A stretch of DNA of 64,000 nt from Chrysoporthe austroafricana (taxonomy: Eukaryota; Ascomycota; Sordariomycetes; Diaporthales; Cryphonectriaceae): contig JYIP02000005.1 of assembly GCA_001051155.2 (NCBI GenBank), forward strand, positions 2,852,001-2,916,000, read 5' to 3'. The notes under the pieces were generated by a model. It did no database searches. It worked only from the letters and a program-made list of their open reading frames with translations, and was not told the origin of the DNA. Position numbers and translations under genes: made by a program. Numbering within the stretch: the stretch's first letter is position 1; each line of letters begins with the position of its first letter. Below, piece by piece: positions 34,001-45,125 of this stretch.

Positions 34001-35544
34001 GCAACACGTTGTAAACGTGGTTGCGGCTCGGGGCCGCGGCCACCAAGATTCTGGGAGTCGTTTCTGGTCAGAACCCAATTTCTGTAGCCGCCCGGCCGTG
34101 ACCAGTCGAGCGACCTCTAGGGCTATCCTGCCGTGCAGGTACTATTTGCAGACTTCAGACTTTAAAATATCCAATCGACTGCGGGATGATCTCCTTGCGG
34201 GGTAAGCATCCATATGCGCACTTCGGATGCCACAATCGTTGGCCGACGGATCAGAGACAGGGTCGGCGACGCGAGTTAGAGCCCCGACCTTCACCGTCAG
34301 TCCGCCGCGGGCAAAGACCCTCTGACGAGGAGGATGGCCCCCCGACTCCTCCGACGGTTGGCGGTGGCTGCGTCGAGCTGCTGCCATAGTTAAAGACCAC
34401 CGGCTTGTCTGCAGCAGCGTGAAACCTGATTATGCAGTGCTACACATCAACGCATGGAGTCCGTGGAAGAGGTGAGCAGGTCGCAAAGGCTTCGGCGAGC
34501 CCAGGCGCCGACAGTGGGGTGGGGTGACGTGAATCCGGCCGACGATCTTCAAGTCCATCTGCCGCTCGTGCATCGTCGATTAGGGATAAATACAAGCTCA
34601 CCGGGTCGTCATCCGCGCACAGCAGGGCCGGGAGCCGCCGCTACCATGACCAGGCTCTTGGGGCGTCTGCCAGCGTCCACACATCTCATTGTGCGCCCAG
34701 TCCGCCTGCGAGATGAGCGCATGCGCGACTTATGGCCGCGGGCCGAGATCTGTACACCCGCCTTCCGTTGGCTGTCAGTGGCCCCGGCGATTGTGATGTG
34801 CCGGCCAGTAAAAGATCACCGTCCGGGTCATGCACGGTTAAGCGCCGGCACATTTTATGTGCCCTGTCAATACCGTGTAAAGATTGCAAGACGTCTTCTC
34901 TCACCGTGGCCTTAAATTCGTGCCTGGCCGACGCTGCTCAAATCAGGGAAAAGGACGCGCGCGCTTGCGTAAATTACAGAGACATATGTGTATGCATAGT
35001 TGACATGCACTATCAGATCTCTTGGACATATCATTGGAGGTGGCTCGGATGTAGGAACTGTATGGGTGGTGGTGTGAGAGGGTATCTTATCTTATTTCGT
35101 GAATTTCCATCTCAATCTAAGACCGCATGTGATTTCATGATGCAGTGCGGCTTCGGCTCTGGTGCATCTTTCGTGAAGCCTTGAGCTTCCTCCACGATGC
35201 TGCTGAGCCGACCAAGGAGCCCAGCGCTGCCACTTGTCGTATAGTGGCAGGATATGGCACTGGGCGCAAAAGCAAATTAACTCCTCCTGCCTGTCGCTAA
35301 TGCCAGGATTAAATCAATCAATTTCCGTTCCCTCCCTGGAAAGCCGTCGGATCCTCCTTTACTCTCCCATTGTCCTCCAATGCCCTCCGGAAACCGTTTC
35401 GCTGATGTAACAGGCTCGTCTTTGAAGATTTTCTTTGGTTGGGGATACGAAGGGGCGTCTCGTTCCATTTTTCGTGTGTTCTGTCACCTAGAATGGACGT
35501 CTGTGGGTGGTTGTTATTTCATGAGGCTGCTCGCTCTGGGACGA
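31055..35544. other. Long intergenic region, no gene seen
   Basis: About 4.5 kb containing the upstream region of the Kelch-protein gene (with its possible missing first exon at 31241-31330) and the downstream side of MEX67. Long GC-driven ORFs overlap on opposite strands near 31526-33324 and none resembles a protein family. An 8-bp tandem repeat lies at 32053-32092. Confidence 0.5.
32053..32092. repeat. 8-bp tandem repeat, five copies
   Basis: Five contiguous copies of ACCAGCAG; one copy differs (ATCAGCAG). A minisatellite-like tract in intergenic DNA. Confidence 0.85.
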
Positions 35545-37812
35545 TCAAGCTTGCATAAATGCCTCGGCGGGAAGTGCCATCTATTCATGAAATCAGTGTT
35601 TGCTAGCCAATAGTGAATGGGGGAAGGAGCTAATTATACCTTTTTTTCTTCGAAAATGGCTAGTGCTCGGTCGAAATTCCACTCTGCTCCCTCGAGACAC
35701 ATCTTGCTGTATTCGAGCGTCATGTTGGTGCGCTTCGTAAGCTCCACCATCGTAATCTGCTGCTGCCCCTCAGGAGACAGAGGCGCGCTCGGAGTCGTAC
35801 TTGGGGCCGCATTCTGAGCGGAGACCGCAACGGTGGGAAGCGGGTTGTAAGCGTGTAGCGAGAGCATGTCGCTCATCACTCGTATGGGACCACGTCCGGT
35901 CAGACTAGGACCGAGAACGAAGGTTCGGGTAAAACTTCGAGGACCGCTATTACCATCAGCTTGCGTCTCGGTGAATTCACCGTGCATGGTGATGATCATG
36001 CCGAGTTCTCCCTCAGGCGAGCGGTTGGCCGGATCGCGCAAGCCCTTCATGGGGTGGCAATCAACAATGTATTTGTTGGTATCCAGGGCCGGGTGCTGGG
36101 TAGCGGGCAGCTGCCGCCACAACTCTTGTATGCGGATTCCCTTCATGTATCGCTGGAAACGCGCCCCCTCCGTGGTGATACGCTGATGGTTTCGCGAGAA
36201 GCCCAAGTACGGAGCCCAGGGGAGTACGGCGGTGTCTTTCTCCTTCGGGACGCCGTTCACAACGGAAATTGTGAAGGTGCTGTGCTCGTCGTAGTAGGTT
36301 TGCAGAAGTAGGTCGCGGTTTGTGTCGAACAAGGGAAAGAATTCGCAGATGAAGTTTTGTCCGAGGTTGTTGACGTCACGGAAGTCGTTGCCATTCTGAG
36401 GGATCTCTTTGAGCTTGGCCTTTTGTTGGGCCGCGGCAATCTGCTCAGGAGTTCTGACTATCACGTTGCTCAAGTTCTGTAGGTACGGAAACCATTCAAC
36501 TATTTCTGCGCCATGGCCAGGCTCCGTCTCGATGATGGGGTTGTTGACCAAGAGTAGCGTCTCGAGACGTCGGAACCGACCGCGCCACTTGTTCAGTTGT
36601 TTCACGCTGGAAAACTGGTTGTTGCTGAGATCGAGGTGCTTCAAGTCGGGAAAAGTCTCGGCAAGGTCGAAGACCGGATTCACCGAGTTGAGTGCGTTGG
36701 CCGCAAGAGAGACACTCTCCATCGCCTCACGCTTCTGTTGCGCGGTCTTGAAAAGTTCTTGACAGATCTTCATAAGCACCTTGAAGGTCTTCTCAGCTGT
36801 GTCAGGAGCAGAGGAGAGCAGACCCATCTCAACGAGGACTGGATCTTGCCCTAGTGCAGACAGATCGAGGAGCTTGGCCTCCATGTTGTATCGGCGCTCG
36901 AGGACTGATTGCAGTTTGAGCTTGTCCTTCTGAGCTTGAGTCGACAAGGTCGACACTCCCTTCTGCTCCGTTCCCGTCGCAGGCCAGCCATCCTCGTTCT
37001 TAGTGATGGTGAGCGCAGAGCCAGCGAAGGTGAAACCATTAATCTTGAGAATTTCATCGGCGTCTTGATCGCTGGCCAAGACATACACAAAGTCACCCTC
37101 GACAAGTGACTATGGGGCAGTTAGCAAGGCCAAAAAAAACCTTGAGTGGTGAAATGGGTTCACGGGAAAGGTCGAAGCGGCGATATCGGTTGCGATTGTC
37201 TGCTCGTTCTGCGAGATGCATGGCAAGATAACGAGATTGGACCTTTGTTGACGCTGTGTACCCTCCCGTACCCATTGATCGGATACCTTGACATACCTTC
37301 TTGATCGCAACGGGACGCACACGACGACCGCGATCGCTGCCAGTCGTCTTGACGTTCGTCGCCTTCTTCTCCAGGAACTCGAGCAGGCTCCGTAGACCGC
37401 CGTCTGCATTGGTAGCCGCTCTGCTAGACTTCAGACCCAGGACTTTCAGGGTCGTGTTGTTGCCTGACAGCCTGGCCGCATTGGGAGCGCGAGACACCTG
37501 CGATGTATCTCCGCCGAGGTGTCGGGTAAGATTTTGCTGTAGTCGCGCATTCGCCTTGCTGGTCCCACTGGCTCTTGCACTGCCGCGTCGTGTAGAGGGA
37601 TTGGTAGCCTTGTTGACACCAGCGCCAGACCTGCTACCAGCACCGACAGCATCCATGTCGAGATCTCCATCGCGATCAGTTCGAGGAGCAGAGGATCGGC
37701 CACGTTTCGCGATACCGCCGCGAGAGCCTCCGCGAGATGCACTAGTCGAGCTTCGAGTATTTCGGGGGGTGTTCGCATTTGCGCCGCCGCGAGGGCCGGT
37801 GGGTGGTGCCAT
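35545..37812 (-). CDS. MEX67: mRNA export factor MEX67 (NXF1/TAP family)
   Basis: Exons 37812-37297, 37109-35640 and 35580-35545 give 673 residues, the normal size. MEX67, with MTR2, carries mRNPs through nuclear pores. Order: Arg/Gly/Ser-rich N-terminus (about 1-120); RNA-binding fold interrupted by intron 1 (VRPVAIKK joined to SLVEGDFVYVL, then ILKINGFTFAGSALTI); leucine-rich repeats near 320-370 (FPDLKHLDLSNNQFSSV, LETLLLVNNPI); NTF2-like domain about 415-600 (NFICEFFPLFD, LLLQTYYDEHSTFTIS); TAP-C/UBA-like end (MCLEGAEWNFDRALAIFEEK). A 36-nt last exon supplies MALPAEAFMQA and restores the family-typical LP-x-EAF ending; without that splice the protein would stop after EEKKV. Intron 1 (187 nt) has GTATGT, GCTAAC and ATAG signals. 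Divergent from MPH1. Confidence 0.95.
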
Positions 37813-38559
37813 AGCAGTGGTGTCGCTCTTTATTTCGTACGAGAATTGGAGGGAAATGTGGTCGCAAACGGGTCGCGTGAGGACTTTCGGAGAAGATGGG
37901 GGAAGATTTTCGTCAAAGGGGTGTCGAGAGAAGATTATGACGGTCAAGTCCTCTCAGTCCTTTGAGGACGTCGAGACGGGGGTTGCGAACAAATCCGCTT
38001 GGTTGACCGGTAAGAATAGCACATCAATGGAAACAATGCCGAAATATTACTGCAGAACGGTGCCACGGGGGAGGAGAGAGCTTTTCCCTATTGTTCGCTG
38101 GATGGAACAAAGGAAGATTCGAGTAAGAGGCGCAGAGGGTTGTAGTTGAAGGTTGAGAATCATTCATCGTTCTGGCAGGCGAGTCGTTCGGCAGAGGCCC
38201 CATTTCTGACACTGCAGCTGAGGCGATTAGTCAGAATGACAACAGGTGCCTGGCTGGTACGAGCCAGGGTACAAAGTCGCTGATTGGTTCACTATCCCTG
38301 AGAGCCTGCTTTGTCATCTAGAGAAGGTGTGACCGGGCGTTGCAGACGTGCTTGCCTCAAGCATTGGGTCATGCGCTGGGCTTGACAAGGATGCGCGTCG
38401 CGCTGCCGTGGTTGGACGTTGCTCAAGATTCACTTCATCAACATGTGTTCTATTTGAATTTAATGGGGACCTTAACAATCAGTCAAGGCCCAATGCCTCC
38501 AAATTGGGAGATTCGCCTGTCTCCGTCCATCCCCTTGTGACACAACGAACAATTCAGGC
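37813..38559. promoter_or_regulatory. Bidirectional promoter region of MEX67 and MPH1
   Basis: 747 bp between two head-to-head start codons. Both genes must take their promoters from here. No TATA or named factor site is clear. Confidence 0.6.
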
Positions 38560-41500
38560 ATGGATTCTGACGAATGGGATGGTGATATTGCTGATGAGGA
38601 TCTCATCAGCGCCTTCACACAGACTTCTCACAACCGAACAACTACCGCTTCAAATAGCAACATCAGTGGTCACGCATCTGCGCTCCAGAAAACATCAAGG
38701 GCTGTTTCTAATAACACTGCAAATTCGATTGCATCCCATCACGACATATCAGCATTAGGAAGAGCCCATAGTGGCCAGTCTCGCTCGGCGCATCTGCACA
38801 ATTTACCTTCAGATGCTTTCGATAGCCTTTCTGCACAGCCAATAGCCAGTCTAAATCATGTGCCATCGTACCCTTCTACGGTGTCCGGCCCAGCACAAAG
38901 GAGCACCTCATCACAGACTTTGCGTCAGACAACGCTTTGGGGACACGCCCTTGATCTTGACGAACCTCCTCCGTCGCAGGTCCAGTCTAGGAGAGTGTAC
39001 CGGGCTGACTTGCCTCCGGAAGCCCCGACGCATCACAAGCTGGATCATGATGCCCTGAAAACTTGGGTCTACCCAACGAACCTCGGTCCAATACGAGACT
39101 ATCAATTCAGCATTGTGAGGAACGGACTGTTCAACAACACCTTAGTCGCGCTGCCAACTGGGTTAGGAAAGACCTTTATTGCAGCCACAGTCATACTCAA
39201 TTTCTTTCGCTGGACCAAAGATGCAAAAATTATCTTCGTCGCACCGACCAAACCTCTCGCCTCTCAACAGGTCGAGGCATGTCTGAACGTGGCAGGCATC
39301 CCTCGATCTCAAGTGACCCTTTTGACTGGCGAAACTTCGCCTTCCCTTCGTGAGGGTGAGTGGGAGAGGAGAAGGCTATTCTTCATGACTCCACAGACCC
39401 TACAAAACGATTTGTCAAAGGGATTTGCGGACCCAAAATCGATAGTGCTCCTTGTTATCGACGAGGCCCATCGAGCAACTGGGGACTACGCATACGTGAA
39501 GGTAGTTGAGTTCATTCGGAGATTCAATTCAAGTTTCCGAGTACTCGCCCTCACTGCTACCCCTGGCTCCACAGTTGAGGGTGTTCAGGCCGTTATCGAC
39601 AGCCTCGGAATTTCAACCATAGAAATCCGAACCGAGGAGTCCATCGACATTCGTCAGTATGTCCATTCTCGCGAGGTTGACCAGGTAATCCTCGAGCCGT
39701 CAGACGAGATGCTGCAAGTACAGGATCTTTTTTCCAAGACATTGCGACCACTCTGCAACAAACTTGCTCAGGTCAACAAATGGTTGGCGCGAGACCCAAT
39801 GACATTAACGGTGATGGGCCTGCGAGAGGCACAGAGGCAATGGGCTTTGGGGGCTGGAAGACATGCAAACCAAGCCACCAAAGGCATGATCATGGCCGTT
39901 TTCACTATCCTGCAAAGCCTGGCACATGCCATCAAGCTACTCAACTACCATGGAATCGCTCCGTTCTACCACAAGATGCTCGACTTCAGATCCGAGGTTG
40001 AAAAGCAAGGCGGCAAAGGCTCGAAAAATAAAAGGCAGGTCGCCGAAGATGAAAATTTCCAGGAGATGATGGATATTATCGACAAATGGCAGAGACTGGA
40101 TGGATTTGTCGGCCATCCAAAGCTATCATACTTGTGTGAGAATTTGCTGAACCATTTTATGGATGCTGGGCAAGGCTCGAGTACGAGGGCCATCGTTTTC
40201 AGCGAGTACAGAGACAGTGCCGAGGAAATTGTGCGAACCTTGAACAAGCACAGACCCATGATACAGGCCTCTATTTTTGTTGGACAAGCAGACTCGAAGA
40301 GGAGTGAAGGCATGAAGCAGAAACAGCAGATTGAGACGATCGAGAAATTCAGAGCCGGGCAGTTCAACGTCCTGGTAGCGACTTCGATCGGAGAGGAAGG
40401 ATTGGACATCGGACAGGTCGACTTGATCATTTGTTACGACGCTTCAGCCTCGCCGATTCGCATGCTGCAGCGCATGGGGCGCACTGGTAGAAAGCGGGCT
40501 GGCAATATCACCTTACTGCTAATGAAGGGCAGAGAAGAAGAGCAGTACAGAAAGGCCAAAGATAATTACGAGAAGATGCAGCGATTCATCTGTGAGGGAA
40601 CCCGCTTCAATTTCCGCAACGATCTGTCCTCGAGGATTCTCCCAAGGAATGCCAGACCTGAAGTCGACAAGCGCATGGTCACAATACCGATCGAGAACAC
40701 CCAGGACACGTCGCTACCAGAGCCGAGAAAAACAGGCGCTAAACGGAAGAAGGCAACGCAGAAGAAATTCCATATGCCGGATGGTGTCATTACTGGATTT
40801 GTTAAAGCCTCCGACTTTGGACGTCCCATTACTACGGCGGTGAAATCACGATCAAAGCAGACAAGGGAGGCCGATACTCTAGCGGATATCCCATCTCTTG
40901 ATGTTGTTCTACTTGATCAACGGCAGACGGACGAGCTAGATCACCTGTACCGGAATCTTCCCTCTCAACGCACATCCCAGGAGGACATCACGGGACCTGA
41001 TCTAGGAGCACAACCGAAAGCCCAGAGGAGGCTGAGCCCAGTCGTCAAGGTTAAGCATGGAAAACACACGAAACGGTGCGTGAAACTTTTCAAGAAATTG
41101 GCGAGCTCTCAGTCACCTCTGGATCGGCACCTACGCCCATACGACGACTGCGAGCGATTGTTCTACCAACGAATTCCGTTACCGGACTTTGCGGAGGATA
41201 CTGAGGATGATGATGCACGCGAGGAGCATGCCGACGATCTCGGGTTTGTATCGAGCAAAAGACCTCGGTCCCCTCTTGTGATTGAAGTCGACAACGACGG
41301 GTCATCACTAAAACGCAGAAAATCTGGCTCGAGAGCGGGGACGGCTTCGCGGCGAACCAAGGTTACCAATCCTTTCGTTGACTCAGGCGAAGACGATGAG
41401 GACGGGGACAGCTCAGCTGCCGATGGCGAAGAGGTTATCGTGGATGCTCGCGCAGCAGCGAGACGATCGAAAACGAAGCCCAAGCCGAAGAGGAGAAAGG

Positions 41501-41940
41501 CAGCGAGGTTGAAGCGGAACAACGACATTGTCGAGGACTATGGAGACGATTGCACCAGGACAAGCCAGTTGATGGAGAGTGACGATTCGGACGACGGCGC
41601 TGATCTCTTGGACTTTATTGACGATGGGCCTCTCTCGAGCGTTCAGGATCTGTCATCGGCTCCCACACCAACGTCCTCCCCACCTGCGGCAAGATCATCA
41701 GTGGGCAGCCCCGCGAAGCGACAGCCTTACTACGAGTTTCTTCCACCGCAGTCTCAGGACAGCGATGGTGATTTGTTGAGCATGAGTCAACTCGGCGGGG
41801 CGAAGACGGGTCGATCGAAGAGCAAAGTATCTCGGTTTGATTCTGATAGGGACGATGATGACGATGATGTTCGAAGTCGACCAGCCACGAACAAAAGGAG
41901 GAGGGCTACTGTCGTCGACGAGGAGAGTGACTATGAATGA
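38560..41940 (+). CDS. MPH1: ATP-dependent DNA helicase MPH1 (FANCM ortholog)
   Basis: An intronless 1126-residue superfamily-2 helicase. MPH1 is a 3'-5' helicase that unwinds D-loops and regresses stalled forks, limiting crossovers in recombination repair. Motif Q region is NLGPIRDYQFSIV; Walker A is LPTGLGKT (GLGKT at residues 201-205); motif II is DEAH at 301-304; motif III is ALTATPG. The C-terminal RecA lobe includes IVFSEYRDSAEEIVR, VATSIGEEGLDIGQVDLIIC and the motif VI stretch QRMGRTGRKRAGN. The insert between the lobes (about 400-530) is the substrate-binding domain typical of MPH1/Hef/FANCM. Residues from about 770 on are charged and disordered with acidic and KKRK-type basic patches, as expected for nuclear localisation and partner binding. 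Length and lack of introns fit the family. The 5' end follows the shared promoter with MEX67. Confidence 0.97.
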   Translation: MDSDEWDGDIADEDLISAFTQTSHNRTTTASNSNISGHASALQKTSRAVSNNTANSIASHHDISALGRAHSGQSRSAHLHNLPSDAFDSLSAQPIASLNHVPSYPSTVSGPAQRSTSSQTLRQTTLWGHALDLDEPPPSQVQSRRVYRADLPPEAPTHHKLDHDALKTWVYPTNLGPIRDYQFSIVRNGLFNNTLVALPTGLGKTFIAATVILNFFRWTKDAKIIFVAPTKPLASQQVEACLNVAGIPRSQVTLLTGETSPSLREGEWERRRLFFMTPQTLQNDLSKGFADPKSIVLLVIDEAHRATGDYAYVKVVEFIRRFNSSFRVLALTATPGSTVEGVQAVIDSLGISTIEIRTEESIDIRQYVHSREVDQVILEPSDEMLQVQDLFSKTLRPLCNKLAQVNKWLARDPMTLTVMGLREAQRQWALGAGRHANQATKGMIMAVFTILQSLAHAIKLLNYHGIAPFYHKMLDFRSEVEKQGGKGSKNKRQVAEDENFQEMMDIIDKWQRLDGFVGHPKLSYLCENLLNHFMDAGQGSSTRAIVFSEYRDSAEEIVRTLNKHRPMIQASIFVGQADSKRSEGMKQKQQIETIEKFRAGQFNVLVATSIGEEGLDIGQVDLIICYDASASPIRMLQRMGRTGRKRAGNITLLLMKGREEEQYRKAKDNYEKMQRFICEGTRFNFRNDLSSRILPRNARPEVDKRMVTIPIENTQDTSLPEPRKTGAKRKKATQKKFHMPDGVITGFVKASDFGRPITTAVKSRSKQTREADTLADIPSLDVVLLDQRQTDELDHLYRNLPSQRTSQEDITGPDLGAQPKAQRRLSPVVKVKHGKHTKRCVKLFKKLASSQSPLDRHLRPYDDCERLFYQRIPLPDFAEDTEDDDAREEHADDLGFVSSKRPRSPLVIEVDNDGSSLKRRKSGSRAGTASRRTKVTNPFVDSGEDDEDGDSSAADGEEVIVDARAAARRSKTKPKPKRRKAARLKRNNDIVEDYGDDCTRTSQLMESDDSDDGADLLDFIDDGPLSSVQDLSSAPTPTSSPPAARSSVGSPAKRQPYYEFLPPQSQDSDGDLLSMSQLGGAKTGRSKSKVSRFDSDRDDDDDDVRSRPATNKRRRATVVDEESDYE

Positions 41941-43089
41941 GGCTACGAACGCTCACGAAACATGAAGATCCCCGCGATTTAGCTGCGTATCCCACAAGGC
42001 ATTGCCGCGGAAGAGCAATGGGAAGCTTGGTGTTGGACTAGTGTTCGCAAGTGACCTCTTCGTAAGCGGTTATGCCAAAGACACGCCTCCCGCGTCTGCC
42101 GTAGAACGGCCATGTCCCGAAGACCACAAGTGCAAGTAAGCGCGAGCCCCGGCGTTCCAAAGAAGGACAAGAACTCCGGACTTGCGAGAAGCCATCTGAT
42201 AGCATCGCCTCCCAAGAATTCTTAGAGCCCTGTCAGCGACCCTCGCCGCGACGTTGGGCGGGCAAAGTGATAGCTCTCGGCCAAGTACCCAGGAACACGG
42301 TGCTGGAACCGGGCCGGAGATGCGTCTATCGGTATCACTCGAGGTCAGTGGGGCTGGATTAAGAAGCCGTGAGAGCCCGGTAGAAGAGATGGAGGTAAAT
42401 ATATAGCGCACACTACATGCGACTCGTCCAGCTCCAGAGGCTATAGCTTCGGCCCGGCTACCACCGGACTGCAGTCGTGACCCTCCTGAGTTGTGGGTTC
42501 TCCCCTGTCTGGCATACTGTTTCGTGTAGCCCGTACTACCTGCGGCAGTGGTGAAGTACGTGGACGGCTGCGGATGGCGGCTACGTACCTACGCCCTCTT
42601 GGCACCGGGGAAAACGAGAGATAAAGGAGAGCCAGCTAGTCCCGGGCGGTTCAGTCAGATATCGGCAGCATACAAGATGCTAAATCTTTGTGTAGTGAGG
42701 CCGGATACGGTCGACGACGGGATGGGCGCCCCGCGCGAGTTCTCCGGAGGTCCTGAAACAGACCAGCCGCAGGTATCCGAAGACGCATGCAGAGTAAAGG
42801 TTTTCAGGGTAATCTTCGGTATCAACGATAACACAGCCTGGGTTGTCCAACGTTTCTGGCGCCTCCCGTCCGTCCAGCCCCGGCCAGATCTGCCGTGCTG
42901 CCGGTGGTAGCTCAGTGGGGTCGCTGCGACCTCAGCCCACGGCCTAGCAGGACGTCATCAGAGGGCCCTGACGGTCATACGGTCGTCGGCCGTCACGTGA
43001 AGCTATTCAGAAGCTGGGCACGAGGTCCGAGAGAAATCCTCGAGCTTCTTGTGCAGATTGCAGGTCTTACTGAGTAGCACCGCCGGCGC

Positions 43090-43125
43090 AACCCCCACAC
43101 TACTTAGTCAGTTGTTGTGGGGGTT
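43090..43125. repeat. Perfect 10-bp inverted repeat (hairpin)
   Basis: AACCCCCACA at 43090-43099 and TGTGGGGGTT at 43116-43125 form a ten-pair GC-rich stem with a 16-nt loop. No gene is adjacent, so terminator or operator roles are not supported. It could be a remnant of a small element. Confidence 0.6.
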
Positions 43126-43756
43126 TCGATGCGTCGGCTGCAAACCTAGCCTCTATTGCTACCATCTCGTGTCTCTTCACGATGTGCCAGACGAGCCATC
43201 CTTCGCGAGTACTGAGTGATGGAAATTGATGTGATACATTGGATCATACCCGATGCTGTGGACCAGAGTGCCTCCATGAGCTGCTTGGCCCTGAACGTTG
43301 CGAGACTTGCTTAACAGCCGACAGGGCCTGTTTGAGGATCAGCAGCCGCCAAAGAACTGGGCCGGGGTTTGGCCGGCGACAGATTCAGCGAATGCGCTTG
43401 CGACACCGACTCGCTGAAGAGGAACTTGACTGTTCGTCTCCACGCCATGACTCAGTCGCGAAGTTCCCCAAGCCCTGCGTCTGTAGCATTAACGGCTCGT
43501 ATCGCCAGGAGTCCCCGTTATAGAGAGGGGCCGAACGCCTCATAGCAAAATTCTACATAGGAACTCGGATGGCCTGCAGGTGCTGGTATACATTCCATTC
43601 AAGTCCTCGGTAGTCCCGTGGACATACCAAATAGAGCAGGTTGGGAGGGGGACTTGACGTACGACAGTTGCGTCAGTTCAGCTTTCAGGTCGGTGGCCCT
43701 TTGGGGGCTTATGCAGCTGACATGACCGGATGAAGAGGGCAACAGGACATGTCGAC

Positions 43757-44053
43757 TATGGCTGAAAGTCCCGTGTCTGGCGGGCTTGTCGACCTTCCGA
43801 TAACATTAGAACGGAAAATCTACCAACTCGCTTCAAAGCTATACTCTAACCTGAATTCAAGAAGGGGCTGCTCAGTCGCAACCCCCGAGGGACATGTTAC
43901 TTATGGCTGTCGGTTATGGCTCAAAGTACTTGGCTGCTGGCTGGCTGGCTGGCTGGCTGGTTCATTTTCCGATAACATTAGAATGCAAAATCTTCTATGT
44001 ACCAACTCGCTCCAGGCCTACAACCTAACCCGATTTCGATAAGGGGCTGCTCA
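43757..44053. repeat. Diverged tandem duplication of about 120 bp with CTGG microsatellite
   Basis: Copy 1 is 43757-43874 and copy 2 is 43915-44053. Both start TATGGCT-AAAGT, share TTCCGATAACATTAGAA, ACCAACTCGCT and end AGGGGCTGCTCA. Copy 2 carries an expanded CTGG tract (about 43932-43960) where copy 1 has unrelated sequence, plus a 5-bp insertion. Confidence 0.8.
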
Positions 44054-45125
44054 TATGTTGTAGTGTGGCTGAACGGTCAGCAAACCTATACACCTCGGGC
44101 GCACCACCGGTGGTGGGGAGAGGTAGCCCTCGGCCTCGCGTAGATGCAAGCCGTGCATGATGCAGCTGAGAATGTCGGCTACCCCACCTCGGGGCGCACG
44201 ATCCTGCTGCACTGCAGGTGGTGGTGCAGCGTGTGCAGGTGGTGGTGCTGCGACATCGAGGTGCCCCACTGCCCCACGAGAAAGCCTTAGTATGACTTTG
44301 TCCAGAAGCGAGTCTCACTGGGGGGGATCACTGGGGGACCCTGAGCCCCTAAGGCCCAGCATTGGGATTTCTCCGCCTGGCCTCCAGCGGCCTGGCGTAC
44401 TGCATACGGTACTGTACATCCGCACTTACAGTGCAGTGGTGCTGGGGCAGTGTGCCCTGCTCTGGCCTGGGCGCCGGTATCCGCTCCGCACCACACCTCT
44501 GGGCCTGCTGTGGCACCCACCCACCACCTTCCGTTTCCCGCTTCCCTCGAGATGGATGTCTTCGTATCCCCCGCCGTCTTCTTCCGACTCGCGTTTTTAC
44601 ACTAACATTCCTCCTCTTCCTCCCCTTCCTCCTCCCACCACACAGCCCACAACCAATACTCATGCCCGCTAGCAAATTTGAATTTGTTGACAACACGCCT
44701 TCCGCGACCCCTAATACGCTACGTCCTGCGCCGAAATCCTGCTGTCCGCTGCCCCTCTTGTCAACGGTAACTGTCAGCCTGCTTTATCGAGACGATAAGA
44801 CTCGCATGCGCAGGCTGCCCAATGAGACAGGCAGCCTTGGACGCAAGTTTTCAGACCGCACCACCAATCAGCACTTCTCCACGGAGGAGCATCGACCACC
44901 CCCCCAACCTCGGCGCCTTGGAGTGAACGAGCATCGAACACCTCGACGACGGCCGCCAACCTGCGCGCCAAGGTGCTACTCACTTGTGACGCGCGTGCAC
45001 ACTGCTGAGCGACGGTGCCAGCCACCTGCAGAAGAGCAGAGCACACGAGATCCATGCTGTCATCCGGACGGGATACGACGACTGCCGACCTCGACGGGCG
45101 CTCCCGGGTCTCGAGGCTGGTCATG

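Larger units (their letters stand above)
41941..45125. other. Long intergenic region upstream of nuc-1
   Basis: 3.2 kb with no intact gene. It contains a 10-bp perfect hairpin (43090-43125) and a diverged direct repeat with a CTGG microsatellite (43757-44053), both listed separately. A tRNA A-box-like string at about 42906-42917 has no B box or foldable arms. The last 700 bp are CT-rich and probably form the nuc-1 leader. Confidence 0.5.

Noticed and set aside
42895..42970. tRNA-like A box (TAGCTCAGTGGGG)
   Set aside because: No B box (GGTTCGANNCC) and no acceptor or anticodon arm can be folded around it.
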